Of a stretch of DNA of 64,000 bases, positions 1-9,058 are shown piece by piece. The DNA is taken from positions 620,001-684,000 of the forward strand of contig NZ_FNWQ01000001.1 of NCBI RefSeq assembly GCF_900108365.1. The letters are read 5' to 3'. The notes under the pieces are model-generated. The model saw nothing but the letters and a program-made list of their open reading frames with translations. It made no database searches and was not told where the DNA came from. Positions within the stretch are counted from its first letter, which is position 1, and each line of letters starts with the position of its first letter. Source of the stretch: Chryseobacterium culicis (GTDB taxonomy: Bacteria; Bacteroidota; Bacteroidia; Flavobacteriales; Weeksellaceae). A program made the position numbers and the translations under genes.

Positions 1-1
1 C

Positions 2-490
2 CTGTCGGTTAATGAGAGAAAATTTGATAAAGACTATAAATCTGAACCGGAAAAAGAAACCTTCTCCGAACCTCTTTCATTGGAAAATACAGGAAACGCA
101 GAAGACAAAGCTACCAGAACAATCTCTGAAGATGTTGCCCAGACTATTTTAGGTGAGCTTGAAATCTTTGAAAGCAAGGATCAGTTTCTCAACAAAGGAA
201 TCACGCTGGGAAGTCTCGCTAAAAAGATTAAAACCAACTCAAAATATCTGTCGGAAATTATCAATACCCACAAAGGGAAGAACTTTGCCACGTACCTCAA
301 TGATCTTCGTATAGATTATGCGATCCGCAGACTGGCTAATGACAGAAAATTCAGGTCTTATAAAATTCCTTTTATTGCCGAAGAATTAGGATATAATAAC
401 GAACAGGCTTTCACTTTAGCATTCAAAAAAAGAACCGGAACACCTCTTTCTGTCTATCTGAAAGAAATTGAAAATATGACCGGAAAATAA
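2..490 (+). CDS. AraC-type regulator, C-terminal part (5' end outside window)
   Basis: The frame is open from base 2 to the stop at 488-490, so the gene begins upstream of the window. The visible part ends in an AraC/XylS-type double helix-turn-helix domain, with the motifs ITLGSLAKKIKTNSKYLSEI and IAEELGYNNEQAFTLAFKK. Flavobacterial regulators of this kind usually carry N-terminal TPR repeats and a membrane segment. None of that is visible here, so the sensor part is inferred only. A short Glu/Lys/Ser-rich linker precedes the domain. It should bind DNA as a transcription regulator; its target cannot be told from the window. No terminator hairpin follows closely. Confidence 0.85.
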   Translation: MSVNERKFDKDYKSEPEKETFSEPLSLENTGNAEDKATRTISEDVAQTILGELEIFESKDQFLNKGITLGSLAKKIKTNSKYLSEIINTHKGKNFATYLNDLRIDYAIRRLANDRKFRSYKIPFIAEELGYNNEQAFTLAFKKRTGTPLSVYLKEIENMTGK

Positions 491-1168
491 GTTTAACTTA
501 CTGATTTTCATTCTATTTATGTTTATAAATTCATGATTTTAGGTATATAAATTTATGAATCTATAAACCATACCCTTGCATCATTATATTGCTTAATGCA
601 TCTTTGCTTCAGGTAAAAACACAGCCATTTATTGTGTATGTGCACAATACAAGAGATCAGTTCCGGGCTTTTGATTTTTTACAAATCAGGCCAGGTACTG
701 TATCATAAAAATTAATTACAGCGAAGATGAAAATGTAAAGTAAACCACCAGAAAATAATAGTAATAATGAGATCATTGTTCAGAAGTTTAAAAATATAAA
801 GTGTAGTGATTATTTAAAAATCAGAAGCATTTGAATGCAAAATCCGGTGGTGAATCCGCCACAATAGTTTAAAAGTAAGTATAGTGTTAAAAATGGATGT
901 GGGGCCGGGTAATTGCCAAAGCGTTATCACTTAAAAAACTAATAACCATTTCAGTAAAACTAATTCCATGAAAGCTCAGAGTAAATAAAATTTTATTCTT
1001 TTAAAAGTGATAGTGTAAAAGCGGCTATTCCGGGCCCATACGGATTTTATTGAAGTTCAGGACAGTATTGAGTGGAAATGTACCCTTCAAATGCAGAAGA
1101 CAAGGCAGAAGAAAAAAGGTGAATTTCCTGAACTGAAAGTTTAAATGCTTGTTAAATGATTTTTAAAG
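491..1168. other. Long intergenic region without a convincing gene
   Basis: No open frame here looks coding. Near 576-606 there is a near-consensus Bacteroidetes promoter (TTG, about 20 bases, CATCTTTG), but no obvious gene follows it. Small stems are visible at about 629-646 (ATTGTG/CACAAT) and 844-858. The stretch 889-1048 holds a large imperfect inverted repeat, listed separately. GC-rich islands at 899-910 and 1021-1040 stand out from the AT-rich surroundings. It could hold a structured RNA or decayed DNA; I cannot assign either. Confidence 0.5.
889..1048. repeat. Imperfect inverted repeat, arms about 49 bases
   Basis: The left arm (about 889-937) and the right arm (about 1000-1048) are partly complementary. 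The block TATCACTT at 925-932 pairs perfectly with AAGTGATA at 1005-1012. The GC block at 899-910 is largely complementary to 1030-1039, and the outer ends share AAAAT/ATTTT. There are several mismatches and small gaps. This could be the closing stem of a structured transcript or the remains of a small mobile element. Confidence 0.45.
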
Positions 1169-1200
1169 ACAGCGCAATCATCAAGTTGCGCTGTTTTTTT
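1169..1200 (+). terminator. Rho-independent terminator upstream of asnS
   Basis: A perfect 9-bp stem ACAGCGCAA (1169-1177) / TTGCGCTGT (1186-1194) with an 8-base loop is followed by a run of T to 1200. It ends any transcript from the preceding intergenic region just before the asnS promoter. Confidence 0.85.
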
Positions 1201-1201
1201 G

Positions 1202-1209
1202 TAACTTTG
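1202..1209 (+). promoter_or_regulatory. asnS promoter, -7 box
   Basis: TAACTTTG matches the Bacteroidetes -7 consensus TAnnTTTG and lies 39 bases before the chosen asnS start. It follows the terminator directly, which argues against the longer in-frame start at 1156 lying inside that terminator. Confidence 0.7.
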
Positions 1210-1248
1210 CAGACATTAATTTTTATACAAAAAATTTATCATCAACAA

Positions 1249-2697
1249 ATGAAAAAGCAAACGATCAAAGAAATCCTGAAGGATTACAAGAAAGTATTAC
1301 ATCATGACATTACAGTTTACGGATGGGTAAGATCCTTCCGTGCTAATCGCTTTATTGCGCTTAATGATGGTTCTACGATTAATAATTTGCAGATAGTTGT
1401 TGATTTCGAAAATTTTGATGAAACGATCATCAAGAATATCAGTACAGCTTCTTCTCTTAAAGTAATAGGAGAAGTGGTAGAAAGCCAGGGAGCAGGACAA
1501 TCTGTGGAAATTATTGCTAAGAAGATTGTGATTTTAGGTGATAACTTTACAGAAGAGCTTCAGAGTACAATTCTTCAGCCTAAAAAACACAGCCTTGAAA
1601 AACTTCGTGAGCAGGCACACTTAAGATTCAGAACCAACCTTTTCGGAGCCGTGTTCAGAGTACGTCATGCTGTAAGTTTCGCAGTTCACTCGTTCTTCAA
1701 CCAGAACCAGTTTTTCTATATCAACACTCCGGTTATTACGGGAGCAGATGCAGAAGGAGCCGGTGAAATGTTTGGAGTAACAAACTTTGACCTGAACAAC
1801 ATGCCGAAAACAGAAGAAGGAGAAATTGATTTTGCACAGGATTTCTTCGGTAAGAAAACCAACCTTACCGTTTCCGGACAGCTTGAAGGAGAAACTGCCG
1901 CTATGGGATTAGGAAGAATTTATACTTTCGGACCTACTTTCCGTGCTGAAAATTCTAACACTACAAGACACCTTGCTGAGTTCTGGATGATTGAGCCGGA
2001 AGTGGCATTCAACAACCTTGAAGACAATATCGACCTTGCGGAAGATTTCTTAAAATATGTGATCCAGTATGTATTGGATAACTGTAAAGATGACCTTGAA
2101 TTTTTAGACAACCGTTTTGCAGAAGAACAAAAGACAAAACCGGAAAAAGAAAGAGCAAAAGAGGGGCTTATCGAAAAACTTCAGAATGTAGTGGCTAAGC
2201 GTTTCAAGCGTGTAAGCTATACTGAAGCTATCGAAATCTTACTGAACTCTAAAGAAAACAAAAAAGGAAAATTTGCATACCCTGTTGAAAAATGGGGAAC
2301 AGACCTTCAGTCTGAGCATGAAAGATATCTTGTTGAAAAACATTTTGAAAGTCCGGTAGTATTATTTGACTATCCGAAGGAAATCAAAGCTTTCTATATG
2401 AAACTGAATGATGACAACAAAACCGTTGCGGCCATGGATGTTCTATTCCCGGGCATCGGTGAAATCATCGGCGGATCAGAAAGAGAAGCGAGATTAGATG
2501 TTTTAAAACAGAAAATGGCAGATATGCATGTAGATGAACACGAGCTTTGGTGGTACCTTGATACCAGAAAATTTGGTTCTGTTCCTCATGCAGGCTTTGG
2601 TTTGGGACTGGAAAGACTGGTTCTTTTCGTAACGGGAATGACGAATATCAGAGACGTAATTCCTTTTCCTAGAACACCGAAAAGTGCTGAATTCTAG
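1249..2697 (+). CDS. asnS: Asparagine--tRNA ligase
   Basis: Charges tRNA-Asn with asparagine in the cytoplasm, using ATP. The 482-residue product has an N-terminal OB-fold anticodon-binding domain ([20 protein letters not shown], near residue 20) and a class II catalytic core. Motif 2 reads [20 protein letters not shown] and motif 3 [10 protein letters not shown] near the C-terminus. Length is close to that of other bacterial AsnS proteins. I chose the ATG at 1249 because the frame further upstream runs through a terminator and the -7 box. The gene stands alone, with its own promoter and a terminator at 2704-2738. Confidence 0.97.
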   Translation: MKKQTIKEILKDYKKVLHHDITVYGWVRSFRANRFIALNDGSTINNLQIVVDFENFDETIIKNISTASSLKVIGEVVESQGAGQSVEIIAKKIVILGDNFTEELQSTILQPKKHSLEKLREQAHLRFRTNLFGAVFRVRHAVSFAVHSFFNQNQFFYINTPVITGADAEGAGEMFGVTNFDLNNMPKTEEGEIDFAQDFFGKKTNLTVSGQLEGETAAMGLGRIYTFGPTFRAENSNTTRHLAEFWMIEPEVAFNNLEDNIDLAEDFLKYVIQYVLDNCKDDLEFLDNRFAEEQKTKPEKERAKEGLIEKLQNVVAKRFKRVSYTEAIEILLNSKENKKGKFAYPVEKWGTDLQSEHERYLVEKHFESPVVLFDYPKEIKAFYMKLNDDNKTVAAMDVLFPGIGEIIGGSEREARLDVLKQKMADMHVDEHELWWYLDTRKFGSVPHAGFGLGLERLVLFVTGMTNIRDVIPFPRTPKSAEF

Positions 2698-2703
2698 AAC
2701 AAT

Positions 2704-2738
2704 AAAAAAAGCCTTAATCACAAATTAAGGCTTTTTTT
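2704..2738 (+). terminator. Terminator of asnS
   Basis: The stem GCCTTAAT (2711-2718) / ATTAAGGC (2724-2731), extended by A/T pairs on both sides, is followed by a T run. It starts only 6 bases after the asnS stop codon. Confidence 0.9.
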
Positions 2739-2856
2739 ATTATTTAATAGTTTATTATATTAGGATAACTCATGCAAAAATCATGCTAAATGTGTTTTTT
2801 ATCAAATAAATTTATTAAATTCGTAGAATATGTTATGTTAAAACGCAAAGAAGAAT

Positions 2857-4320
2857 ATGCTTAAACAACACTTACAACTCAAATTAGGACAGAAGCTTGC
2901 CCCTCAGCAGATCCAGTTGATGAAGCTTATTCAGCTTCACACTCTTGAATTTGAAGAGGAGTTGGAGAGAGAGTTAGAAGAAAACCCGGCTTTGGAAATT
3001 GCGAAAGAAGATTCTAAAGAGGATGATTATTCTTCTCTGGAAGATGCTTATCAGGATGAGGGTACGGAAAGCATTGAAACAGATTTCGACGTCAATGAAT
3101 ATATCTATGACGATGAACCCAGCTATAAAACCGCGTCCAGCAACTACTCTCCGGATGACGAAGAGTTTGATAACGAAAGTCTTCTTACAGAAGGGCAGTC
3201 CTTATATGATTATCTTACAGAACAGATCCACCTGGTGAATATCGGTGAAGAAGATCTTAAGATTGCAGAATATCTTATCGGAAACTTAGATACAGACGGA
3301 TATCTGAGAAGAGAAATTAAATCTATTGTTGATGATCTGGCTTTCTCGCAGGGAATTTACACTACAAAAGAAAAGGTAGAGGACATCCTCGAAAACTATG
3401 TTCAGAAGCTTGATCCGTCAGGAGTAGGAGCAAGAGGTCTGCAGGAATGTTTATTATTGCAGATTGAAAAGAAAGTAAGCTCAGACAAAGCGGTGTCTCT
3501 GGCTGCCAACATCTTAAGACATCAGTTTGAAGCCTTAACAAATAAGCATTACAATAAGATCATTCAGAAATACGATATTGAAGAAGATGATCTGAAAGAT
3601 GCCCTGGATGAAATCTCAAAACTGTCTCCTAAAGTAGGAGGAAATTTTGATACCCAGACCATTACGATTAATCAGGAAATTATTCCGGACTTTGTGATTC
3701 AGGTGAAGGACGGTCAGGTAATTCCTATGCTGAACAGCAAGAATGCACCTACGCTAAGAGTTTCTGAAGAGTATAAGGATATTCTTACCACTTATTCTCA
3801 TGATAAGAATTCATCCGAACATAAGCAGGCTGCTTTATTTATTAAACAAAAGCTGGATGCTGCAAAATGGTATATTGATGCTATTAATCAGCGTCAGAAT
3901 ACGTTATTGCAGACCATTACAGCCATTGTAAAGTTCCAGAAGGATTATTTCATCACCGGTGATGAAAAATCGCTGAAACCAATGATTCTGAAGGATGTTG
4001 CCGATATTACAGGATTTGATATCTCTACCATTTCAAGGGTTGTTAAAAGTAAATATGCAGATACCCCCAACGGTATTGTATATCTTAAAGATCTGTTCTC
4101 TGACAGCTTAACGAATGACGATGGAGAAGAAGTTTCTACCAAAGAGATCAAAACCCATCTTCAGGAGGTGATCAGTAAAGAAAATAAAAGAAAGCCGCTT
4201 ACAGATGATGCATTAGTGGTCATCCTGAAAGAGCAGGGATATAATATTGCGAGAAGAACGATTGCAAAATATCGTGAACAGCTCAATATTCCTGTCGCAA
4301 GACTAAGAAAAGAACTTTAA
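2857..4320 (+). CDS. rpoN: RNA polymerase sigma-54 factor
   Basis: Directs RNA polymerase to -24/-12 promoters, which need an AAA+ activator for opening. The 487-residue protein has a glutamine/leucine-rich region I at 1-48 (starting LKQHLQLKLGQKL), an acidic region II at about 50-110, and the core-binding and DNA-binding domains. The RpoN box ARRTIAKYRE occupies residues 465-474. No enhancer-binding activator is encoded in the window, so its regulon cannot be inferred here. It is monocistronic, lying between two terminators. Confidence 0.97.
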   Translation: MLKQHLQLKLGQKLAPQQIQLMKLIQLHTLEFEEELERELEENPALEIAKEDSKEDDYSSLEDAYQDEGTESIETDFDVNEYIYDDEPSYKTASSNYSPDDEEFDNESLLTEGQSLYDYLTEQIHLVNIGEEDLKIAEYLIGNLDTDGYLRREIKSIVDDLAFSQGIYTTKEKVEDILENYVQKLDPSGVGARGLQECLLLQIEKKVSSDKAVSLAANILRHQFEALTNKHYNKIIQKYDIEEDDLKDALDEISKLSPKVGGNFDTQTITINQEIIPDFVIQVKDGQVIPMLNSKNAPTLRVSEEYKDILTTYSHDKNSSEHKQAALFIKQKLDAAKWYIDAINQRQNTLLQTITAIVKFQKDYFITGDEKSLKPMILKDVADITGFDISTISRVVKSKYADTPNGIVYLKDLFSDSLTNDDGEEVSTKEIKTHLQEVISKENKRKPLTDDALVVILKEQGYNIARRTIAKYREQLNIPVARLRKEL

Positions 4321-4328
4321 AATAAATC

Positions 4329-4364
4329 AAAAGAGGCTGTCTCAAAAGTGAGACAGCCTCTTTT
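4329..4364. terminator. Bidirectional terminator between rpoN and the lanthipeptide operon
   Basis: A 16-bp stem, AAGAGGCTGTCTCA (4331-4344) paired with 4349-4362 and extended by A/T pairs, has a 4-base loop and T-rich flanks on both strands. It separates the convergent rpoN and the minus-strand operon ending at 4384. Confidence 0.85.
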
Positions 4365-4383
4365 GTTCATTGGCCTCAAACAG

Positions 4384-4755
4384 CTAAGAAATCAGAAATA
4401 CCTGATCGCTGATCTTTTTGAACAGACTGAATGTATTGACCTGTTTTCCGTATTCTTTGCTTTCCCAAAATACTTTTCCGTCCCTGTAATCGTGCATCAG
4501 TACAAAAATTCCCCCATTGATCTTTAAGAATGCAATTGCAGGAAAACTGAGTTCCTCGATATCATTCCAGTCATCAAGCCTTACGACCATGGATTCTATA
4601 TCAAAGTCATTTTGTAGTATATTGTAAAAGCTGTAGAAATTATAATCTTCTATTGGGATGTTATAATCTCGTATTTTGCCTGCTTTTTTATGCTGCTTTA
4701 CAAATTTATTCAACAGAAAGTTGAAAGACAGTAAATACTCATATTTTCCAATCAT
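4384..4755 (-). CDS. Small C39-peptidase-like protein lacking catalytic residues
   Basis: A 123-residue soluble protein, last gene of the lanthipeptide operon and 15 bases after the glycosyltransferase-like gene. Residues about 40-123 resemble the second half of a C39 bacteriocin-processing peptidase domain: FPAIAFLKINGGIFVLM corresponds to the family pattern PxIAHxxxxHFVVL, followed by a KVFWESKEYG segment in place of the usual DP..G and a hydrophobic end. The N-terminal catalytic Cys and the His of HFVV are absent. It therefore probably does not cut. By analogy with C39-like domains of type I exporters it might bind the peptide. The homology is read by eye and is uncertain. Confidence 0.6.
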   Translation of the reverse strand: MIGKYEYLLSFNFLLNKFVKQHKKAGKIRDYNIPIEDYNFYSFYNILQNDFDIESMVVRLDDWNDIEELSFPAIAFLKINGGIFVLMHDYRDGKVFWESKEYGKQVNTFSLFKKISDQVFLIS

Positions 4756-4770
4756 AAATGCTGAAGGTTT

Positions 4771-6006
4771 TTAATAGATATAGTAGGCATGCTCCGTAAT
4801 CCTGTTCTGTATACTCTTAATGCTTATTTTATACGGAATATTTTCTCCGTTTTTATAATGAAAATCAATGGTGCTGATATTCTTTTTGCTTACACCGATC
4901 CATTGGTTGCCCTTAAGCTGGTAAAGAGAAAACTGATTATAATGAAGCATATTTTCGCCTTCGTTAATAATAATCAGTTTGTTTTTATCCTGCGGATAAA
5001 AGGTAATGTGGGTTTTCCCGATTTTATACGACTGCTCTTCCAGGAAATTGACATGCTGTTTCTGAGTATAAGCAAGAAGTTTAGATTTCATCAGTAAAAA
5101 CCTGTAACGTGTATTGGTGACTCTTTTCTCTATCTTCCTCCGGATTTTTTTTATAGGATAGGAAATCTTGTTAGAGGTGTAATGAATTCCCCGAGGTGAA
5201 ATAGAAAATTTACCCTTCGCATCAAACGGATCTATAAAGAAATAAGGATTGTCTTTAAGGTTGATAAGATGAATCAGAAGGTATTGTTTTTCAGTCACCG
5301 TATTGAAAATATTACCTTCCACCCAGTGATGGGTGACATCGGAGTACACGAATTCCTGAACGATGTTTTTGTGATAATATTTAATTTCTTTCTGAAGTTC
5401 AAGCTTCCGGACAACCAGTGTGAAGCTTTCAATTTCAGTCGGGATCTCAGTGATATCTTTGGAATGAACAAGGTTAAATTCAAAATTACATTCGTCAAAA
5501 CAGAAATGGCGGGTATTCTGAAGAATATGTGCATAGTCCTTACTCTTTTTGAAAAGATTGATGCACTGATCATTGTTCTTCAGTAAAGTGAAAAATCCGG
5601 CCGGATAGTTTTTGTGAGGCGATATTACATCATATTTCTTCAGTATTTTCTCTGTGATAAAATACCGGATATTCCCGAAGATAATATCAATGTCACAATA
5701 TCCCCAGAAGTCGTATTCCTTTAAATAGTCCTGAAATATCAGGCCATAGGTTGGCTTAAAATCACATAGTTTGTAACCGTCCAGAACGCTGATAGAAAGA
5801 CCCAGCTTTTCACTGGCTATTGTACTGAATTCGGCGAGGCTGCTGATCCTGATAAAATGCACATTCGGTAAATGAAATGGCGGTTCCAGATTGGTGAATA
5901 ATAAAAAATCAACATCCGGATTGTATTTGCAGCTGTATAAAAAATGATTGAAATACTCAGGCCAGCTTTTGCCAAAATAACAGTTTATTAATGCGATTCT
6001 GGTCAT
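4771..6006 (-). CDS. DUF6625-like glycosyltransferase-type protein
   Basis: The 411-residue protein begins with a Rossmann-like strand (RIALINCYFG) and has KLCDFKPTYGLIF followed by YCDIDIIFG, whose D105-x-D107 resembles the metal-binding DxD motif of GT-A glycosyltransferases. This combination fits the DUF6625 family, which I recognise from memory. No signal peptide or membrane segment is seen. It starts one base after the lanB stop, so it belongs to the same operon, and the parsimonious inference is that it glycosylates the lanthipeptide or a related molecule. The sugar and the acceptor residue are unknown. Confidence 0.7.
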   Translation of the reverse strand: MTRIALINCYFGKSWPEYFNHFLYSCKYNPDVDFLLFTNLEPPFHLPNVHFIRISSLAEFSTIASEKLGLSISVLDGYKLCDFKPTYGLIFQDYLKEYDFWGYCDIDIIFGNIRYFITEKILKKYDVISPHKNYPAGFFTLLKNNDQCINLFKKSKDYAHILQNTRHFCFDECNFEFNLVHSKDITEIPTEIESFTLVVRKLELQKEIKYYHKNIVQEFVYSDVTHHWVEGNIFNTVTEKQYLLIHLINLKDNPYFFIDPFDAKGKFSISPRGIHYTSNKISYPIKKIRRKIEKRVTNTRYRFLLMKSKLLAYTQKQHVNFLEEQSYKIGKTHITFYPQDKNKLIIINEGENMLHYNQFSLYQLKGNQWIGVSKKNISTIDFHYKNGENIPYKISIKSIQNRITEHAYYIY

Positions 6007-6007
6007 T

Positions 6008-9000
6008 TTATGTCAGTTTTTTAATATTCAGCAATGAGTCATAGCTTTTATGTAAAAAATAATACAGAATAGACTCGTGGATATTCGGTTTTGAAGCAAA
6101 CATTCTGTTGATAAACATATGAATATAGCTTACCACCAATGATTGAACCATTTGCTGAGATTGAAGTTCTTTAATCTCCGTAATATAACGGGCGGTTTTT
6201 TTAGTTCTTACATCCAGAATTTCAGAAAATTCATGTGCACCCGCAAGAAGTTCCAGGGTCTGATGCCTGTGATCTCTGTATTTATCTTTCAAAGTCTGTT
6301 TAGAATGATCATCCAGCATGCTTCCGTATCCATTGGCAAGCTGTTGCAGGATGTCTCTTTTTTCTGTCATCGTATACCCGAAATCGTCAAGAATACGGTT
6401 GATGCCTGCTGCGGCAGCTTTCCAGACGGGAGTTTCTGTATATTCAGTTTCTTTCAACAGCTGGCAGACACATTCACTGTCGAAGTAAAAAATGCTTTCC
6501 ATCTGATCTATCGTAGTTTCGCCATAGCGTTCAATTTCCCTGTTGTAAGTATCCAGCATAATTTTATGAATAATCATTTCCCGGGTCAGGAACTTGTCCA
6601 GTAACTGGTAAATCTGGCTGGAAAGGGTATGGTCCTGAGATGCAGTCAGAAACCTCACTCTGATATGCATGTCCGGATCGCTGTAACGGATAAAGAACCA
6701 TTTTTTTATAATTCCTTTTCTGACAAGTCCGTTGGCGAATTTATAGATGGTATCTTTAATAATCTGGTCCGAAACCTTTGTGCTGCAATAGATCTTATAG
6801 AAAAGCCATTCGCTTCCGGGTACGAAATTTCGCACAACCGTATTTTTTACAGGAAAAGGTGTTAGTTTTGATTTCTTTTGGCTGCTTACATTATGCCAGG
6901 GGATAAGAAATTCATTGCTGTGAGGATTCCCGTTTTCATCTCTGGTTACCGTTTTATATTGATCGGAAAGGTTTTCCAGCACTCTTATCTGTTTCTCTTT
7001 TACCAGATGATCAAAGAGAATTTCCAGCGAAAGAGGATTGTTGGTAAATACCGGAAGTTCCATATCTTTTTCGGTAAAAACACAGACCTCAGGAATGTTT
7101 TTCTCCTTTAGATACTCTTTGAAGACCTGAATATCAGGCTTCTTTCCCTTGAATATTTTCTGATCATCCAACAGCCATGATGCTCTGGAAAGGATCACAT
7201 TATTCATCATAATTCTGGGCAGAAATTCGTAATTCACAAACATTCCCCAGTTCCAGTTATAAGACGGCGTCATATGCTGGTACTGAAGATCACACAGAAA
7301 ATGATACATCGGTACTTTATGCAGGTTGTAATTATGCGCCGATGAAAGACTTGGGATTACTTCTTTATGATGCTTTTTGGAACGGAGAACAATTCTGTCA
7401 TTCTGCACCGAAATCATAAGATCCTCCAGATAAACAGGCTCGCTGTCTGCGTGGTGGCGGTTAATGATGGGAATTTCATATTTTCTTAGATGAGGTCTGA
7501 TGGTAATATTCCCGACTCTCGGCTGAGGATTGTGTACCACTTCAGCAATGATCTGCCCGTCATAGAATGATTCTTCTTCCACCAAAGCTTCTTGTACCAA
7601 TTTCTCCAGATGTTCATCCATATGGCAAAAACGTCCCAGATAAGTGGAAGACGAAGGTCCGTCACTGAATTTATGAAAGATAACAGGTTTTCCCTCCTCA
7701 TCTTCATAGATATGGGCAAGCGAAGACATTGAGAACGGGATGTTTTTATTCTCCTCTGAAAATGGAGAAACTTCTTCCTGCGTAATCTGTATTACATTCT
7801 CATTGTTTTTTAAGGCATTAATAAGCTTTTCTCCCAAAAACTGATTCCATTTCAGGGATCCCTGAATGACATTGGTTGTGTTTTCAGACTTAAACTGGAT
7901 TCCATCCGTCAGAGTGGGGTTGTCATTATCCGAATGTAGCGGATAGTTAATTCCCGATAACGGGTCAAGGGCTAACAATACCGGAATTTCCTGCTGATCA
8001 TATCTTGCAGTAAATTCTTTTTTAAAATTCTCCAGCGAATCAATATTGTCGGGTGCGCCGATCTGAAAGACTGTTGAAAGTACCTTTTTAAAATCTTTAA
8101 AAATATTTTTATCCAGCGTATTGGATGTTTTGCCCTTCAGTAAGTCGGTCTGAAGGATATTTTTTTTGTGGTTTTTGATTCCTATGGAATTTAAGATCTC
8201 AGAAATCTGATCAACTGCAAGAAATGTAGTATTGGTTTTATTGGCTTTCTGTACAATTTCAAATATGGTAATTAAACTGCGGATTAATGCTGCATCTTCT
8301 TTGTTTTCTTCATCAGCGGGAATGTTCAGTTCTTTTAAAAACTGATAGATAAAATCCTGAAAATTCTTGTCGGTAACCTTTGGTGAAAGCTCACTGATAA
8401 GAATTTTTGAGTCTATAAGATCATTAACATAGTCGAAACTATCCTCATAAGAAATGTCCTGGTTTACTAATATTTCTATGATGGAAGAAAGCTTCAAGCC
8501 GCTTTTACAGGCTTTTATGATAGAATTCAGGTATTTGTTTTTTTCGGTGGAAATAATTTCATACTTCAACCCGGAATCCCTGATGGTGGGCTCAATATAG
8601 CGGTATTTATTTTTGGTGCTGTAGATCGTATTGTTGGTATAGAAATGACAGACTTTTCTGACCTGCATATTTTCCTCCAGTTTTACCGTAATATCATGCA
8701 GCAGCTGCATATCCAGTCTTGCAAATATCTTATCCTGGTCCTTATCCAGAATGATTTCTGTACGGTCACTCCATTCTCCCTTACTTATTCCGGCATTGGT
8801 TCCGAAGGGGATGGTTCTGAAATGGGTTCTTAGCCAGTATTTCAGCAGTGATTTTTTGATCTTATCCGCTTTTTCTCCGGACAGTTTTTTTTCTTCCCAG
8901 TTGATGAGCTGTTCATACAAATCCGGTGATGACAGATAAATGGTATTGCGAAAGCTTTCTGTATGGATATCCTCCTCCCACTGATCAATGCTTTTTTGTG

Positions 9001-9058
9001 GAAGAAGCGGTGTTCTCAGCAGGTAAAAGCTCAGTTTTTCTATATCGTTGTATTTCAT
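6008..9058 (-). CDS. Class I lanthipeptide dehydratase (LanB)
   Basis: Dehydrates Ser and Thr of the precursor peptide to dehydroalanine and dehydrobutyrine. In this family the reaction uses glutamyl-tRNA as activator, followed by glutamate elimination. The 1016-residue length is that of a full-length LanB: a glutamylation domain spans about residues 1-700 and the SpaB_C-type elimination domain about 745-1010, with the typical motif FFIRYSDPDMHIRVRF. Its start overlaps the end of lanC by 4 bases (ATGA), implying translational coupling. The neighbouring cyclase and precursor confirm the role. I see no interruption. Confidence 0.93.
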   Translation of the reverse strand: MKYNDIEKLSFYLLRTPLLPQKSIDQWEEDIHTESFRNTIYLSSPDLYEQLINWEEKKLSGEKADKIKKSLLKYWLRTHFRTIPFGTNAGISKGEWSDRTEIILDKDQDKIFARLDMQLLHDITVKLEENMQVRKVCHFYTNNTIYSTKNKYRYIEPTIRDSGLKYEIISTEKNKYLNSIIKACKSGLKLSSIIEILVNQDISYEDSFDYVNDLIDSKILISELSPKVTDKNFQDFIYQFLKELNIPADEENKEDAALIRSLITIFEIVQKANKTNTTFLAVDQISEILNSIGIKNHKKNILQTDLLKGKTSNTLDKNIFKDFKKVLSTVFQIGAPDNIDSLENFKKEFTARYDQQEIPVLLALDPLSGINYPLHSDNDNPTLTDGIQFKSENTTNVIQGSLKWNQFLGEKLINALKNNENVIQITQEEVSPFSEENKNIPFSMSSLAHIYEDEEGKPVIFHKFSDGPSSSTYLGRFCHMDEHLEKLVQEALVEEESFYDGQIIAEVVHNPQPRVGNITIRPHLRKYEIPIINRHHADSEPVYLEDLMISVQNDRIVLRSKKHHKEVIPSLSSAHNYNLHKVPMYHFLCDLQYQHMTPSYNWNWGMFVNYEFLPRIMMNNVILSRASWLLDDQKIFKGKKPDIQVFKEYLKEKNIPEVCVFTEKDMELPVFTNNPLSLEILFDHLVKEKQIRVLENLSDQYKTVTRDENGNPHSNEFLIPWHNVSSQKKSKLTPFPVKNTVVRNFVPGSEWLFYKIYCSTKVSDQIIKDTIYKFANGLVRKGIIKKWFFIRYSDPDMHIRVRFLTASQDHTLSSQIYQLLDKFLTREMIIHKIMLDTYNREIERYGETTIDQMESIFYFDSECVCQLLKETEYTETPVWKAAAAGINRILDDFGYTMTEKRDILQQLANGYGSMLDDHSKQTLKDKYRDHRHQTLELLAGAHEFSEILDVRTKKTARYITEIKELQSQQMVQSLVVSYIHMFINRMFASKPNIHESILYYFLHKSYDSLLNIKKLT

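Noticed and set aside
838-870. Sequence resembling part of a cobalamin riboswitch (AATCCGGTG..GAATCC)
   Set aside because: The B12 box and the other conserved blocks are missing, and the next gene, asnS, is not a known B12-regulated gene.
1156-1248. N-terminal extension of asnS from ATG 1156
   Set aside because: The extension is translated through a perfect terminator and the -7 box, and does not look like AsnS sequence.
6143-6604. Plus-strand open frames opposite the lanB, lanC and glycosyltransferase-like genes
   Set aside because: They run antisense to well-supported genes, have no recognisable domain, and their composition mirrors the coding strand.
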